38,563 nucleotides of DNA from Nitriliruptoraceae bacterium (GCA_003563915.1 PWTE01000308.1:1-38563); one strand, 5' to 3'; counted from the stretch's first letter, positions 1-8,117 are shown. Program-made: numbers and translations. Notes: generated by a model from the letters alone, not told the origin.

Positions 1-572
1 AGCAACGTCAGGGTGACGTCCAGGACGGCCGGATCCTCGATACCGCCTGGGAACCGCACATCGATCACCGCGTTGCCGTTGTCGGTGCGGTAACGGCCAC
101 CGTCACGGACCACCGGCTCCGCGTGGCGCTCCTCCAACGCACGGACGACGGGCGCGACCGCGAAGGGCACGACCTCGATCGGCAGGGGGAAGGTGTCGCC
201 GAGCCGGAGCACCTGTTTGTCGACCGTCGCGATCACCACGAACCGCGTCGCGAGCGAGGCGACGACCTTCTCGCGCAGCAGGGCGCCGCCGCCGCCCTTG
301 GTCAGGTTGAGCTCGGGGTCCAGTTCGTCGGCCCCGTCGACACACAGGTCCAGTTCGTGGACCTCGGCGAGGTCCAGCAGCGGGATGCCCAGCTCCCCGC
401 AGCGTGCGGCGGTCGCGTCGGAGGTGGGTACGCCCGCGACCTCCACGCCCCGGCCGGCCAGGGCGTCGAGGAAGTAGGCCACGGTCGAACCGGTGCCGAG
501 TCCCAGACGCATCCCGGGTTCCACCAGGTCGGCTGCAGCTTCACCGGCCGCACGTTTCGCCTCGTCGGTCAC
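1..572 (-). CDS. rpiA: Ribose-5-phosphate isomerase A (C-terminus cut by window edge)
   Basis: Interconverts ribose-5-phosphate and ribulose-5-phosphate in the non-oxidative pentose phosphate pathway, in the cytoplasm. About 190 residues are visible, beginning VTDEAKRAAGEAAADLV. The family signatures appear in order: GTGST (phosphate loop), VDGADE (acidic catalytic motif) and TKGGGGALLREK with the catalytic lysine. A full RpiA has about 220-230 residues, so some 35 C-terminal residues lie beyond position 1. The start is the GTG at 570-572, which overlaps the TGA of the upstream HAD gene as GTGA, so the two are probably translationally coupled. It is the last visible gene of a minus-strand run containing the aminotransferase, ddl and the HAD hydrolase. 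The family call is firm. Confidence 0.93.
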   Translation of the reverse strand, partial: MTDEAKRAAGEAAADLVEPGMRLGLGTGSTVAYFLDALAGRGVEVAGVPTSDATAARCGELGIPLLDLAEVHELDLCVDGADELDPELNLTKGGGGALLREKVVASLATRFVVIATVDKQVLRLGDTFPLPIEVVPFAVAPVVRALEERHAEPVVRDGGRYRTDNGNAVIDVRFPGGIEDPAVLDVTLTL

Positions 573-1270
573 GGGTGTGCCTCCTCACGCCACGTCTCCA
601 GGAGCACCGGGAGTTCACCGAGCCCCTCCAGGACCAGATCCGGTACGACGCCGTCGGGCAGGTCCTGCAGGTGACCCCACGGTCCGCGCCGCAGCCAGCA
701 GGTCCGCATCCCGGCCGCCGCCGCGGCGGCGATGTCGTTGTCCGTCCGATCGCCGACGTAGAGCACCTCCTCGGGACCTTCGACCTGCACCATCGTGAGG
801 AGCGCGTCGAAGAACCCGGCATCGGGTTTCTCCACCCCCAGGTCCTCCGAGGTGGCGAGGTGGTCGTACGGGAGCTCGAGCGCCACCAGCTGCTCGGTGC
901 GGCGGGCCGGCTGGTTCCCGGCGATCGCCACCCGCAGCCCCTGCTCCCGTAGCTCGCGCAGACACGACCGGGCGTCCGGGTAGACATCCTGCTCCTGGAA
1001 CCCGCCGTACCGCGCCTCGTGCTCCTCCTCGAGCTCCTCCCAGTCGATGTTCGGCGCGACGTGCGCGAACACCTCCCGGTGGTCACCGCCCTGGGCGATC
1101 GCCGCGCCGAGCACCGCGGCGAAGGTCAACGGGGACACCCCCAGCAATCCTGCCCAGATCGCCCACACGCGGGTCTCGTCGATCAGGACCTCGCCGACGT
1201 CGAACACCACGACGGTGGGGGGCGGGGCCTCGTCCACCACCTCGGCACCGGACGGGTCGTCGTCACTCAC
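569..1270 (-). CDS. HAD-superfamily hydrolase (probable sugar/nucleotide phosphatase)
   Basis: A cytoplasmic 233-residue haloacid-dehalogenase-type phosphatase of unknown substrate. Motif I is FDVGEVL (nucleophile Asp24). The usual second Asp is Gly, as in the YihX-like FDxGxV group. Motif II lies around AGNQPAR, the motif III lysine in GVEKPDAGFF, and motif IV is YVGDRTDNDI. A cap domain of about 75 residues follows motif I. I chose the GTG at 1268-1270 because it is preceded by GGAG at good spacing and begins 2 bases after the ddl stop; an upstream start at 1315 would overlap ddl. The GTGA overlap with rpiA hints at sugar-phosphate metabolism, but the substrate cannot be read from the sequence. 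Confidence 0.85.
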   Translation of the reverse strand: MSDDDPSGAEVVDEAPPPTVVVFDVGEVLIDETRVWAIWAGLLGVSPLTFAAVLGAAIAQGGDHREVFAHVAPNIDWEELEEEHEARYGGFQEQDVYPDARSCLRELREQGLRVAIAGNQPARRTEQLVALELPYDHLATSEDLGVEKPDAGFFDALLTMVQVEGPEEVLYVGDRTDNDIAAAAAAGMRTCWLRRGPWGHLQDLPDGVVPDLVLEGLGELPVLLETWREEAHP

Positions 1271-1272
1271 GT

Positions 1273-2208
1273 TCAGGCTCCGTCGCGCAGCGCGAGCTGG
1301 ACGATCCGTTCGCACAGCTCACCGACGTCGATCCCCGCGGCGGCGGCGGCCAACGGGACCAACGAGGTCCCGGTCATCCCGGGGCAGGTGTCGATCTCCA
1401 GCAGCCACGGTCGACCTTCGGCGTCGACGATCAGGTCCGCGCGGGAGAGGTGGCGGGCGCCGATGGCCTGGTAGGCCTGGACGGCGGTGTCCTCGCACGC
1501 CGTACGGACCTTGGGGTCCAGGCGTGCCGGGGCGTGGAACTCGGTCGCACCGGCGGTGTAGCGTGCGGCGAAGTCGTAGGCGCCCTCCTTGGGTTGGATC
1601 TCGACGGGTGGCAGGGCATCGCCGTCCAGCACCGTGACCGCCACCTCGGTGCCGGCGACGAAGCGCTCGATCAGGACCGCGTTGGCGTAGCTGAAGGCCC
1701 CGACGATCGCCTGGGGCAGCCGGGCGGGTTCCTGGACGATCTGCAGCCCGAGGGACGAGCCGCCGGTCGCGGGCTTGACCACCACGGGCGACCCGAGCGC
1801 TGCGGCGATGCGATCGACCGCGGCGGACGCACCCATCTCGCGGAAGGCCTGCTGGCTCAGGGACACCCGGTCGGGGACGTTGAGACCGGTGCGTTCGTAC
1901 AGCCCCTGGGCGATCGGCTTGTTCCACGCGATCGAGCTGGCCAGGACGTCCGGCCCCGTGTACGGCAGGCCGAGCAGCTCCAGCAGTGACTGGATCGTGC
2001 CGTCCTCACCGGCGGATCCATGCAGGGCGAGGTAGCACGCTTCGAACCCGCCCTCCTCCAGGACGTGGACCAGCTCCGCGTCCACATCGACCCGCACCAC
2101 CGGGTAGCCCCGGTCCGTCAACGCGTCGGCGACCCTCCCGCCGGAGCGCAGGCTGACCTCACGCTCGAGGGAGATCCCTCCGCACAGCACCGCGATCGTC
2201 CCGGTCAC
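1273..2208 (-). CDS. ddl: D-alanine--D-alanine ligase
   Basis: An ATP-grasp enzyme joining two D-alanines for the peptidoglycan pentapeptide, in the cytoplasm. It has 311 residues, typical of the family. It shows the N-terminal GGISLEREVSL motif, LHGSAGEDGTIQ (residues 63-73), the ATP-grasp strand VVVKPATGGSSLGL (143-154) and the metal-binding end LLEIDTCPGMT. The second metal ligand, usually Asn in an E-x-N-x-x-PGMT motif, is Asp273 here. The start is the GTG at 2206-2208, behind a strong GGAGGGAGA. The open frame continues far upstream but that part is non-coding read-through. It lies 46 bases downstream of the aminotransferase and is probably cotranscribed. Confidence 0.95.
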   Translation of the reverse strand: MTGTIAVLCGGISLEREVSLRSGGRVADALTDRGYPVVRVDVDAELVHVLEEGGFEACYLALHGSAGEDGTIQSLLELLGLPYTGPDVLASSIAWNKPIAQGLYERTGLNVPDRVSLSQQAFREMGASAAVDRIAAALGSPVVVKPATGGSSLGLQIVQEPARLPQAIVGAFSYANAVLIERFVAGTEVAVTVLDGDALPPVEIQPKEGAYDFAARYTAGATEFHAPARLDPKVRTACEDTAVQAYQAIGARHLSRADLIVDAEGRPWLLEIDTCPGMTGTSLVPLAAAAAGIDVGELCERIVQLALRDGA

Positions 2209-2254
2209 GCTGATCTCCCTCCTGTCGGTTCCGGTGATCTGCCCACCGGCTGGC

Positions 2255-3547
2255 TCATCCCCCCGGCCCGCTGGTCGGTGCCTGGCGGCGCGGCCGGACC
2301 TGCGGGGCGTCGTCGCCGAACACGGCCCGGACCAGTGCCAACTCCTCGTGCAAGAGCTCCCCGAGCCGGGTGACGCCTTCGCGGATCCGTGCCACCTCGG
2401 GGTAGCTGTAGCACAGACGTGCCTGGTCGCCGCCGGTGCCGTCGGCGTAGAAACCGCGGCCGGGGACGTAGGCGACACGGTGTTCGATCGCCTTGGCGAG
2501 CAGGTCGGAGGTGTCGATCCCCGATGGCACGGTGACCCACACGTAGAACGCACCCCGGGGCACCGTCCAGGTCACCCCGTCGGGCATCTCCGCCTGCAGC
2601 GCCGTGAGCATCGTCTCGGCCTTCTCGCGGTAGACCTCGCGGAAGCGTTTGACCTGCTCCTGCCACGGCTGGGTCGCCAGCCACGTCTCGACGATCATCT
2701 GGGTCAGGTTCGACGGGCACAGGTCGGCGGCCTCGCGCAGGAGCACCAGCTTGTCGCGGACCGGTCGGGGTGCCGCCACCCAGCCGGTCCGCACGCCCGG
2801 GGCGAAGGTCTTGGACATCGTCCCGACGTAGATGACCCGGTCGGGTACCAGTTCGCGCAGCGATGGCAGGGTCTGTCCGGAGAAGTCGAGCAGCCCGTAC
2901 GGGTCGTCCTCGACGAGCAGCAGGTCGTGGTCCTCGGCCAGCTCCGCCAGTCGGTGGCGCCGTTCCGACGACAGCGACACTCCGGCGGGGTTCTGGTGGT
3001 TGGGGATCGTGTAGACGTACTTCGGACGACGACCTTCGGCTGCCAGCTGTGCCAGCAGGTCAGCCAGCAGCTCGACCTGCATCCCGTCGGCGTCCATCGG
3101 GACGTGGCGCACGTCGGCCTGCTGGCTGCGTAGTGCTCCGATGCCACCGACGTAGGTCGGTCCTTCGGCGATGACGACGTCGCCCGGATCGACGAAGCAC
3201 GAGGCGATCAGCTCGAGCGCCTGTTGCCCGCCGACGGTGACGATCAGGTCGTCCGCATGGGCCGGGACCCCCTGGTAGGCCATCACCTGCACGAGCAGCT
3301 CACGGAGTTCGGCGCGGCCCTGCCCGCCGCCGTACTGAAGAGCGGTCGCGCCGGCGGTGCGGATCACCCGGGCCGCGACGTCCTCGACCACCTCCATGTC
3401 CAACGCCGAGGTGTCCGGCATCCCCCCAGCGAAGGAGACGACCTCGGGCCGCGAGGCGACGGCGAACAGCGCGCGGATCTCCGAGGCGGCCATCCCGCGG
3501 ACCCGCTCGGCGTACCGCGCGAGGTAGGGGTCGGTGTCGAGCCGCAC
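2255..3547 (-). CDS. PLP-dependent aminotransferase, class I/II (2-aminoadipate/LysN-like)
   Basis: A fold-type I aminotransferase of 430 residues, cytoplasmic. The N-terminal segment SFAGGMPD, the NPAG element (IPNHQNPAG, about 181-189), the aspartate pair in VEDDPYG and the Schiff-base lysine in GTMSKTFAPG (Lys246) match the subgroup annotated as 2-aminoadipate or aromatic/branched-chain aminotransferases. No GntR domain precedes it, so it is not a MocR regulator. The start is the GTG at 3545-3547, just behind GGGAGG with a short spacer; no better in-frame start lies upstream. The C-terminal tail after the last conserved helix (about 25 residues, basic and Pro-rich) looks dispensable. Substrate is unknown; proximity to ddl might mean D-amino-acid or cell-wall precursor supply, which is inference. 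Confidence 0.88.
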   Translation of the reverse strand: MRLDTDPYLARYAERVRGMAASEIRALFAVASRPEVVSFAGGMPDTSALDMEVVEDVAARVIRTAGATALQYGGGQGRAELRELLVQVMAYQGVPAHADDLIVTVGGQQALELIASCFVDPGDVVIAEGPTYVGGIGALRSQQADVRHVPMDADGMQVELLADLLAQLAAEGRRPKYVYTIPNHQNPAGVSLSSERRHRLAELAEDHDLLLVEDDPYGLLDFSGQTLPSLRELVPDRVIYVGTMSKTFAPGVRTGWVAAPRPVRDKLVLLREAADLCPSNLTQMIVETWLATQPWQEQVKRFREVYREKAETMLTALQAEMPDGVTWTVPRGAFYVWVTVPSGIDTSDLLAKAIEHRVAYVPGRGFYADGTGGDQARLCYSYPEVARIREGVTRLGELLHEELALVRAVFGDDAPQVRPRRQAPTSGPGG

Positions 3548-3604
3548 GGCCCTCCCGCTCTCGTCCGGTGCCTCCCGACGGTGACGTCCACGCCGGTAGG
3601 CTCG

Positions 3605-3610
3605 AGCGTA
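3605..3610 (-). promoter_or_regulatory. Possible -10 hexamer TACGCT for the aminotransferase-ddl run
   Basis: Read on the minus strand, TACGCT lies 57 bases ahead of the aminotransferase GTG, in the 145-base divergent gap shared with the small membrane protein at 3693. It fits the TAnnnT pattern seen before several other starts in this window. No convincing -35 is visible. Confidence 0.25.
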
Positions 3611-3692
3611 GCGACCACGGAGCCCGGCTCCGTGCGACGTCGACCGGCAGCCGGAGCCCGGCAGCCGGAGCCGACCGTTGGAGGAGGAACAG

Positions 3693-3962
3693 GTGTCCGC
3701 ACCCATGACCGCCCCCACGTCCGATCCCGATCCGGACGACGCCGTCGATCCCGAGGCGGCCGTGGCCGGCCCGTCCGGGTGGAAGCGGGTCGTGATCGGG
3801 TTGCTGCTCGGCCTGGCAGCCGGTGCGCTGCTGGCGCTGCTGCTGCCTCGCCGCAGGTCCGACGTCGCCACCCTCCTGCCAGATCCTGCGTCCGACCCGC
3901 AGGACCCGTCCGATCCGTTCGAGGCCACCCCGGAGGGCCACGACGATGCCGCGCCTCGGTAG
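3693..3962 (+). CDS. Small single-pass membrane protein
   Basis: An 89-residue protein with no recognised family. An acidic, Pro/Ala-rich N-terminus (about 30 residues) is followed by a single hydrophobic helix (VVIGLLLGLAAGALLALLL, about 34-52), an Arg-Arg-Arg stop-transfer and an acidic C-terminus rich in Asp and Pro. By the positive-inside rule the C-terminal part probably lies in the cytoplasm. The start is the GTG at 3693-3695, well spaced behind GGAGGAGGA; a TTG at 3678 lies upstream of that site and is unlikely. It overlaps the following GNAT gene by 17 bases, so the two are probably co-translated. Confidence 0.6.
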   Translation: MSAPMTAPTSDPDPDDAVDPEAAVAGPSGWKRVVIGLLLGLAAGALLALLLPRRRSDVATLLPDPASDPQDPSDPFEATPEGHDDAAPR

Positions 3963-4650
3963 CCGGGTCTCGCCACGGACGCGTCCCCTGACCGGGGACG
4001 ACGTCGAGCGCCTGCCCGGCGCCTGCGCCAGCTGTGTGTTCTGGGAGCTCGGCGCCACCTGCCCGTCCCCGCGTACGACCGCCATCCCCGGCTGGATCCG
4101 CACGCCGACACCGTCGTCGCCGGCGATCCGCAAGCAGGCCTGGGTGTCGGCCCGCGTCCAGGAGGGGGCGCCGCCCGGCTGTCTGGTCGAGGTCGACGAC
4201 GAGGTGGTGGCCTACGCGCTGTTCGCCCGCGCGGACGCGTTCGTGATCCGCGGGACCACCGTGCCGCGCCCGAGCGACGATGCGCTGTTGCTCGCGACGC
4301 TGTGGGTCCGTCCGACGGAGCGGGAGGCCGGCGTCGGCAAGCTGTTGATCCGCTCGGCGTTGCGTGAGGCCCAGCGCCAGGGTGCGGGTGCGGTGGAGGC
4401 CTACGGCGACCGGCGCTACCTCGACCGCAGCTGCATCCTCCCGTCGTCCTGGCTGCTGCACGAGGGCTTCACGGTGCACCGGGAACACCCGCGTACCCCG
4501 CTGTTGCGCCTGGACCTGCGACGCACGGCGCGGTGGACCGAGTCGCTGGAGCAGGCGTGGGAGGAGGTGCTCGGGCGGCTCCCCCATCCCGCTCCGGCCC
4601 GTCAGCCGGTGCGCCCGGCGATCGACGTGCACCGCAGCAGGTCCGACTGA
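3946..4650 (+). CDS. GNAT-family N-acetyltransferase with CxxC-FWE motif
   Basis: A 234-residue GNAT-fold protein, predicted to transfer an acetyl group from acetyl-CoA to an unknown acceptor. The N-terminus carries CASCVFWELG, a cysteine pair seen in a group of actinobacterial GNAT proteins. The acetyl-CoA region is LLLATLWVRPTEREAGVGKLLIRSALREA (in segments, about 105-133), with a modified loop AGVGKLL in place of the usual RGxGxG/A. A late WLLHEGFTVHRE supplies the terminal helix-strand. The ATG at 3946 follows GGAGG closely and lies inside the end of the preceding membrane protein gene. It could be a regulatory rather than a metabolic acetyltransferase. Confidence 0.78.
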   Translation: MPRLGSRVSPRTRPLTGDDVERLPGACASCVFWELGATCPSPRTTAIPGWIRTPTPSSPAIRKQAWVSARVQEGAPPGCLVEVDDEVVAYALFARADAFVIRGTTVPRPSDDALLLATLWVRPTEREAGVGKLLIRSALREAQRQGAGAVEAYGDRRYLDRSCILPSSWLLHEGFTVHREHPRTPLLRLDLRRTARWTESLEQAWEEVLGRLPHPAPARQPVRPAIDVHRSRSD

Positions 4651-4652
4651 GC

Positions 4653-4658
4653 TACCGT
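4653..4658 (+). promoter_or_regulatory. Possible -10 hexamer TACCGT for the MFS gene
   Basis: TACCGT lies 55 bases ahead of the MFS start, in the 63-base gap after the GNAT stop. It fits the TAnnnT pattern. The -35 region is unconvincing. Confidence 0.22.
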
Positions 4659-4713
4659 CGGAGTCTCTCGATGTCGAGATACCTCTCGACGTCCCCGTCC
4701 GACGAGGTTGCAC

Positions 4714-6006
4714 GTGCGCGCGTACCGTGAGCTGCTGGCGACCCCGGAGGCCAGGTGGCCGCTGATCACCTCGACGATCCACCGCCTGACCCCGGGGATG
4801 GTCATCCTGGCCATGGTCCTGCTGTTGATCGCCCGCGACCGCAGCTTCACCGTCGCGGGCCTCGTGACCGCGGCCCACCAGATCGGGGTCGCCGTCGCCT
4901 CCCCGATCCAGGGCAAGCTGGCCGATCGGTTCGGTCCACCGCGGGTGCTGGTCCCGGACGGTGTGCTGTACCTGCTCGGCACGGTCGTGTTCGTGGTGGC
5001 GGTCGAGGCGCGTCCGGCCGCGTGGATCCTGGTCGTGATCGCCGTGATCGCCGGCGTGGTCTTCCCGCCGACCACCGCCTGCTCCCGGGTCGTGCTGAGC
5101 CGGCTGTTCCCGACCGGACAGTTGCGGACCACCGCGTTCGCCGTCTCCACGATCGCGGTGGAGCTCGGGTTCATCGTCGGACCGCTGACCGCGGTCGCGA
5201 TCGCCGACCTGGTGGGTGCGGAGTGGGCGGTCGTCGGAGCGGGGCTCGCGGCCGCGATCGGCGCCCTGGGCTTCGCGGCGACCGGGGCTGCTCGTGACAT
5301 CCCACGGCGCGAGCGGACCTCCGACGTGTGGGTCGCGCTCCGGTCACCCGGTATCCGGGTCATGGTCGTGGCCATCGGCACGATCGCGATCGCGTTCGGG
5401 GTGTTCGACATCGTGGTCCCGGCCTACGCGGACCTGATCGACGAGCCTCGGGCAGCCGGCCTGATCGCGGCGATCGCGGCGGGCAGTGCGTTGGGTGGGC
5501 TGGTCTACGGCAGCCGCAGCTGGCCGGGGGACCTGGTCCAGCAGCTGTGCGTGTTGACGATGGTCTTCGCCGGCGGTTTCTTCCTGCTCCCCGTCGCGGT
5601 GGTCACCCTGCCGGCCTTCGCCGTCGGGCTGTTCCTGTCCGGGCTGTTCCTGGGGCCCACCCTGATCGCCGCCTTCCAGCTGATCGACGACCTGGCGCTC
5701 AGAGGGACCCAGACCGAGGCGCAGCAGTGGACCCAGGCCACGGTGCTGACCGGCGTGGCTGCGGGTGCGGTGCTGGCCGGTGTGGGGGTCGATCGCTTCG
5801 GACCTGCCGCCGCGTTCCTGGGCGGCGCGACCTGCGTGGCCCTCGGTGGGCTCTCCCTGATCCTGCGCCGTGACCGTCTGGTTCCCGTCACCGTGGAGCA
5901 TGGCAGCGCGGCGCCCGTCGTCGCTCCACCGGTGCACCTCGCCCCGCCGCTCACGCCCGAACCGCGGCCAGCTCCTCAGGTGCATGGTGACCCAGCAGGA
6001 AGCTGA
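4714..6006 (+). CDS. Major facilitator superfamily transporter
   Basis: A 430-residue inner-membrane protein with about twelve hydrophobic helices in two halves, the MFS size and layout. The A-motif loop between helices 2 and 3 reads GKLADRFGPPRVL. The second half repeats a weaker version (GVGVDRFGPAAAFLGG). The C-terminal 45 residues are hydrophilic and Pro-rich. The substrate is unknown; the sequence resembles drug-efflux-type MFS proteins. The GTG at 4714-4716 sits behind GAGG at workable spacing; a TTG six bases upstream is less likely. The last 56 bases also encode the end of cwlM on the other strand. Confidence 0.85.
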   Translation: MRAYRELLATPEARWPLITSTIHRLTPGMVILAMVLLLIARDRSFTVAGLVTAAHQIGVAVASPIQGKLADRFGPPRVLVPDGVLYLLGTVVFVVAVEARPAAWILVVIAVIAGVVFPPTTACSRVVLSRLFPTGQLRTTAFAVSTIAVELGFIVGPLTAVAIADLVGAEWAVVGAGLAAAIGALGFAATGAARDIPRRERTSDVWVALRSPGIRVMVVAIGTIAIAFGVFDIVVPAYADLIDEPRAAGLIAAIAAGSALGGLVYGSRSWPGDLVQQLCVLTMVFAGGFFLLPVAVVTLPAFAVGLFLSGLFLGPTLIAAFQLIDDLALRGTQTEAQQWTQATVLTGVAAGAVLAGVGVDRFGPAAAFLGGATCVALGGLSLILRRDRLVPVTVEHGSAAPVVAPPVHLAPPLTPEPRPAPQVHGDPAGS

Positions 6007-7048
6007 CCAGGGCATCGACCAGCTCCCCGGCGATCAGCCGCTGGTACTCGGAGCTCAGCAGGGCCGCACCCTCCTGGGGATGGCTGAGGAAGCCGACCTC
6101 GACGATGACGGCGGGAGCACGGGACTCACGCAGCAACGCCGAGGTCGCGGGGTGGACGCGACAGTTCGCGGTGCCCGTCGCCGCGACGATGCGATCGACC
6201 GCGTGTTCGGCCAACGCGCGGCCCCGCTCCGAGACGAACTGGTCGGTCCCGAAGTGGTAGCCAGCGACGCCGCAGGCGGCCGGTGAGCGGTCGGTGTTCA
6301 GGTGGATCGACAGGATCGCCTCGACGTCCTCACGGTTGGCGTGGGTCGCCCGTTCAGATGGGGTCGGGGTCGTGGCGGGACCTCGGCTGAGCACGGCGTG
6401 CGCCCCCAGCGCGGCGAGCTGCCCCTCGACCACCGACGCGATCGCCCAAGCGACCTCGTGCTCGGCTGCCCGGTCACGAGCCACCGCGCCCGGATCGTCG
6501 GGGCCGTGGGCGGGGTCGATCATGATGCGCGCTCCCGCCAGGCTCGACCGCCGCGTCCGCCGCAGTTGTTCACGTTCGCGGGCGACGTAGGCCGGTGCCG
6601 CCTGGTGCTGACGGTGCAGCCGGGTGAGCACGTCGACCGTGCCGGGTCCGGCGATGCCGTCGACGTCCAGACCGACGTTGAGCTGGAAGTCGCGGACGGC
6701 ATCGAAGGTCTGCTGGCCGTAGAGCCCGTCGTCGTACCCGCAGTCGAAACCCAGCCGGTTGAGTCGGCGCTGGAGTTCGCGCACGTCATCGCCGTGCAAC
6801 AGCGGTCGGGTGACGTAGAGCATGCGGTCACCCAGCCGGTACGACGCTCCGACGAGCAACCGCCAGGTGTCCTCGCCGACGATCCCATCGGCCGGCAGAC
6901 CGCGGTGCTGTTGGAAGGCGCGGACGGACTCCTGGGTGGCCTCGTCGAACACGCCGCTGGCTTCGACCAGCGGGAAGCCGAGATCCCCGAGGCGACGTTG
7001 CACGTCCTCCACCTCGGGCCCAGCCTGGCCGATCCGGATCAGTTCCAC
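5951..7048 (-). CDS. cwlM: CwlM-like N-acetylmuramoyl-L-alanine amidase (two PG-binding domains plus Amidase_3)
   Basis: 365 residues: two peptidoglycan-binding type-1 domains (about 7-66 and 85-145), then an Amidase_3 domain (about 173-350). The zinc and catalytic residues are all present: DPAHG (His181), Glu196 before EVAW, SIHLN (His249) and VEVGF (Glu317). There is no signal peptide, as in mycobacterial CwlM. CwlM is known there as a cytoplasmic PknB substrate that activates MurA and also contacts FhaA and MurJ. Its position downstream of trxB-trxA supports the assignment by synteny. Whether it hydrolyses peptidoglycan or regulates its synthesis cannot be told from sequence; a complete active site leaves both open. 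It starts at the GTG at 7046-7048, which has no good ribosome site but a TAGGCT seven bases upstream, suggesting a leaderless transcript. Confidence 0.9.
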   Translation of the reverse strand: MELIRIGQAGPEVEDVQRRLGDLGFPLVEASGVFDEATQESVRAFQQHRGLPADGIVGEDTWRLLVGASYRLGDRMLYVTRPLLHGDDVRELQRRLNRLGFDCGYDDGLYGQQTFDAVRDFQLNVGLDVDGIAGPGTVDVLTRLHRQHQAAPAYVAREREQLRRTRRSSLAGARIMIDPAHGPDDPGAVARDRAAEHEVAWAIASVVEGQLAALGAHAVLSRGPATTPTPSERATHANREDVEAILSIHLNTDRSPAACGVAGYHFGTDQFVSERGRALAEHAVDRIVAATGTANCRVHPATSALLRESRAPAVIVEVGFLSHPQEGAALLSSEYQRLIAGELVDALVSFLLGHHAPEELAAVRA

Positions 7049-7055
7049 GGGCGTG

Positions 7056-7061
7056 AGCCTA
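7056..7061 (-). promoter_or_regulatory. Leaderless-type -10 hexamer TAGGCT for cwlM
   Basis: On the minus strand TAGGCT ends 7 bases before the cwlM GTG, the spacing expected if transcription begins at the start codon. No Shine-Dalgarno is present there. It implies that cwlM has its own promoter in the 25-base gap behind the YgjV/GNAT gene. No -35 is recognisable. Confidence 0.4.
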
Positions 7062-7073
7062 CGGGTCCGCCGG

Positions 7074-7715
7074 TCACGCGGAGACGTCCACCGGCCCGAC
7101 GGGACGACGCCACCGGTCGCCTTCGGGGACGAACCCCATCCGTTCGAGGTAGCGGCGGTGCGCCGGTGTGTCCGCGCGGCTGGTCACCGCGACGACCCCC
7201 AGCTCCTGGAACACGCCCGACCGTCCGTACAGCACCTCCCCGGCGGTGAAGTCGCGGTGTTCGGCGACGACGTGGTCGAGGTCGAGCCGGAGCTCGTCGT
7301 CGTGGAGCTCGCCGACCACCGCACCGACCGGGACCGCGTCCCGCAGGACCATCCAGGCGCGCTGATCCGTGTGCAGGCCCGGGAACCTGGGCTCGAAGCG
7401 GGCGATCTCGTCGTGGTGGAACCGCACGAACCGGTCCAGGATCGGCGAGTCCGGCGGGACCTGCACCACCTCGAAGTAGCCCTGCTTGCGGTGGTCTCGG
7501 ACGATGATGGCGAGGTGGTAGACGTCGATGACCACGATCGCGGCGTTGGTGACGATCACGGGCCACGAACCGATCAGGGTCCCGTACACGGCGAAGACCG
7601 CGGCCCCGATCAGGTTGATGATCCGCAGCCGCAGGATCGATGCCATCAACAGGCTCAGCACGATCAGCGCGCTGGCCACGTAGCCGATCAGCTCGACGGT
7701 CGTGACGGTGCCCAC
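7074..7715 (-). CDS. YgjV-like membrane segment fused to a GNAT-like domain
   Basis: 213 residues. The first ~80 hold three hydrophobic helices (VASALIVLSLLMASI, IINLIGAAVFAVYGTL, PVIVTNAAIVVIDVYHL), resembling the YgjV-type inner-membrane family. The remaining ~130 residues are soluble. They look like a GNAT domain in outline, ending with the typical YLERMGFVPEGD strand-helix-strand, but no clear acetyl-CoA loop is visible. The start is the GTG at 7713-7715, with AGGAG seven bases upstream. It lies between trxA and cwlM, where mycobacteria have no gene, so it is an insertion into that cluster. The function is unknown. Confidence 0.7.
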   Translation of the reverse strand: MGTVTTVELIGYVASALIVLSLLMASILRLRIINLIGAAVFAVYGTLIGSWPVIVTNAAIVVIDVYHLAIIVRDHRKQGYFEVVQVPPDSPILDRFVRFHHDEIARFEPRFPGLHTDQRAWMVLRDAVPVGAVVGELHDDELRLDLDHVVAEHRDFTAGEVLYGRSGVFQELGVVAVTSRADTPAHRRYLERMGFVPEGDRWRRPVGPVDVSA

Positions 7716-7749
7716 GGCGCGGCTCCTGATCTGGCCCGACACGACGACC

Positions 7750-7772
7750 GCCCGGGCGTGTGACGCCCGGGC
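7750..7772 (-). terminator. Perfect 10-bp GC hairpin after trxA
   Basis: Arms GCCCGGGCGT and ACGCCCGGGC enclose a GTG triloop, all ten pairs matched. It lies 22 bases after the trxA stop and before the next minus-strand start. No T-run follows, so it would be a U-less actinobacterial terminator or attenuator. Confidence 0.55.
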
Positions 7773-7793
7773 AGCCTAGGGAAACGGGAACGG

Positions 7794-8117
7794 TCAGCTG
7801 GTGTAGTCCGCGAGATCGGCGAGCAGCGCCGCCTTGCCCTTGGCGCCGACGATCCGCTTGTCGGGCTGACCGTCCTTGAAGACGAGCAGCGTCGGGATCG
7901 ACATCACGCCGTACTCGCGGGCGGTACCGGGGTTCTCGTCGACGTTGAGCTTCAACACCTTCAAGCTCTCGCCGTGCTCGTCGGCGATCTCGTCGACGAT
8001 CGGGCTGACCATGCGACACGGGCCGCACCACTCGGCCCAGAAGTCGATCAGGACCGGCTTGTCGGACTCGAGGACCTCGTCGGTCCAGGCGGCATCGGTG
8101 ACGGGAGTGGCACCCAT
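7794..8117 (-). CDS. trxA: Thioredoxin
   Basis: A 107-residue cytoplasmic dithiol oxidoreductase, with the active site WCGPC (Cys31, Cys34) after the strand VLIDFWAE and the cis-proline loop SIPTLLVF. It reduces protein disulfides and is itself reduced by the TrxB encoded just upstream. The ATG at 8115-8117 follows AAGGAGG at ideal spacing. The 113-base gap to trxB holds a G-rich tandem repeat. By synteny it corresponds to mycobacterial trxC (Rv3914). Confidence 0.96.
   Translation of the reverse strand: MGATPVTDAAWTDEVLESDKPVLIDFWAEWCGPCRMVSPIVDEIADEHGESLKVLKLNVDENPGTAREYGVMSIPTLLVFKDGQPDKRIVGAKGKAALLADLADYTS

Noticed and set aside
3548-4111. Upstream extension of the aminotransferase frame
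   Set aside because: It is basic and low-complexity, covers the divergent small membrane protein and GNAT starts on the other strand, and has no start with a ribosome site.
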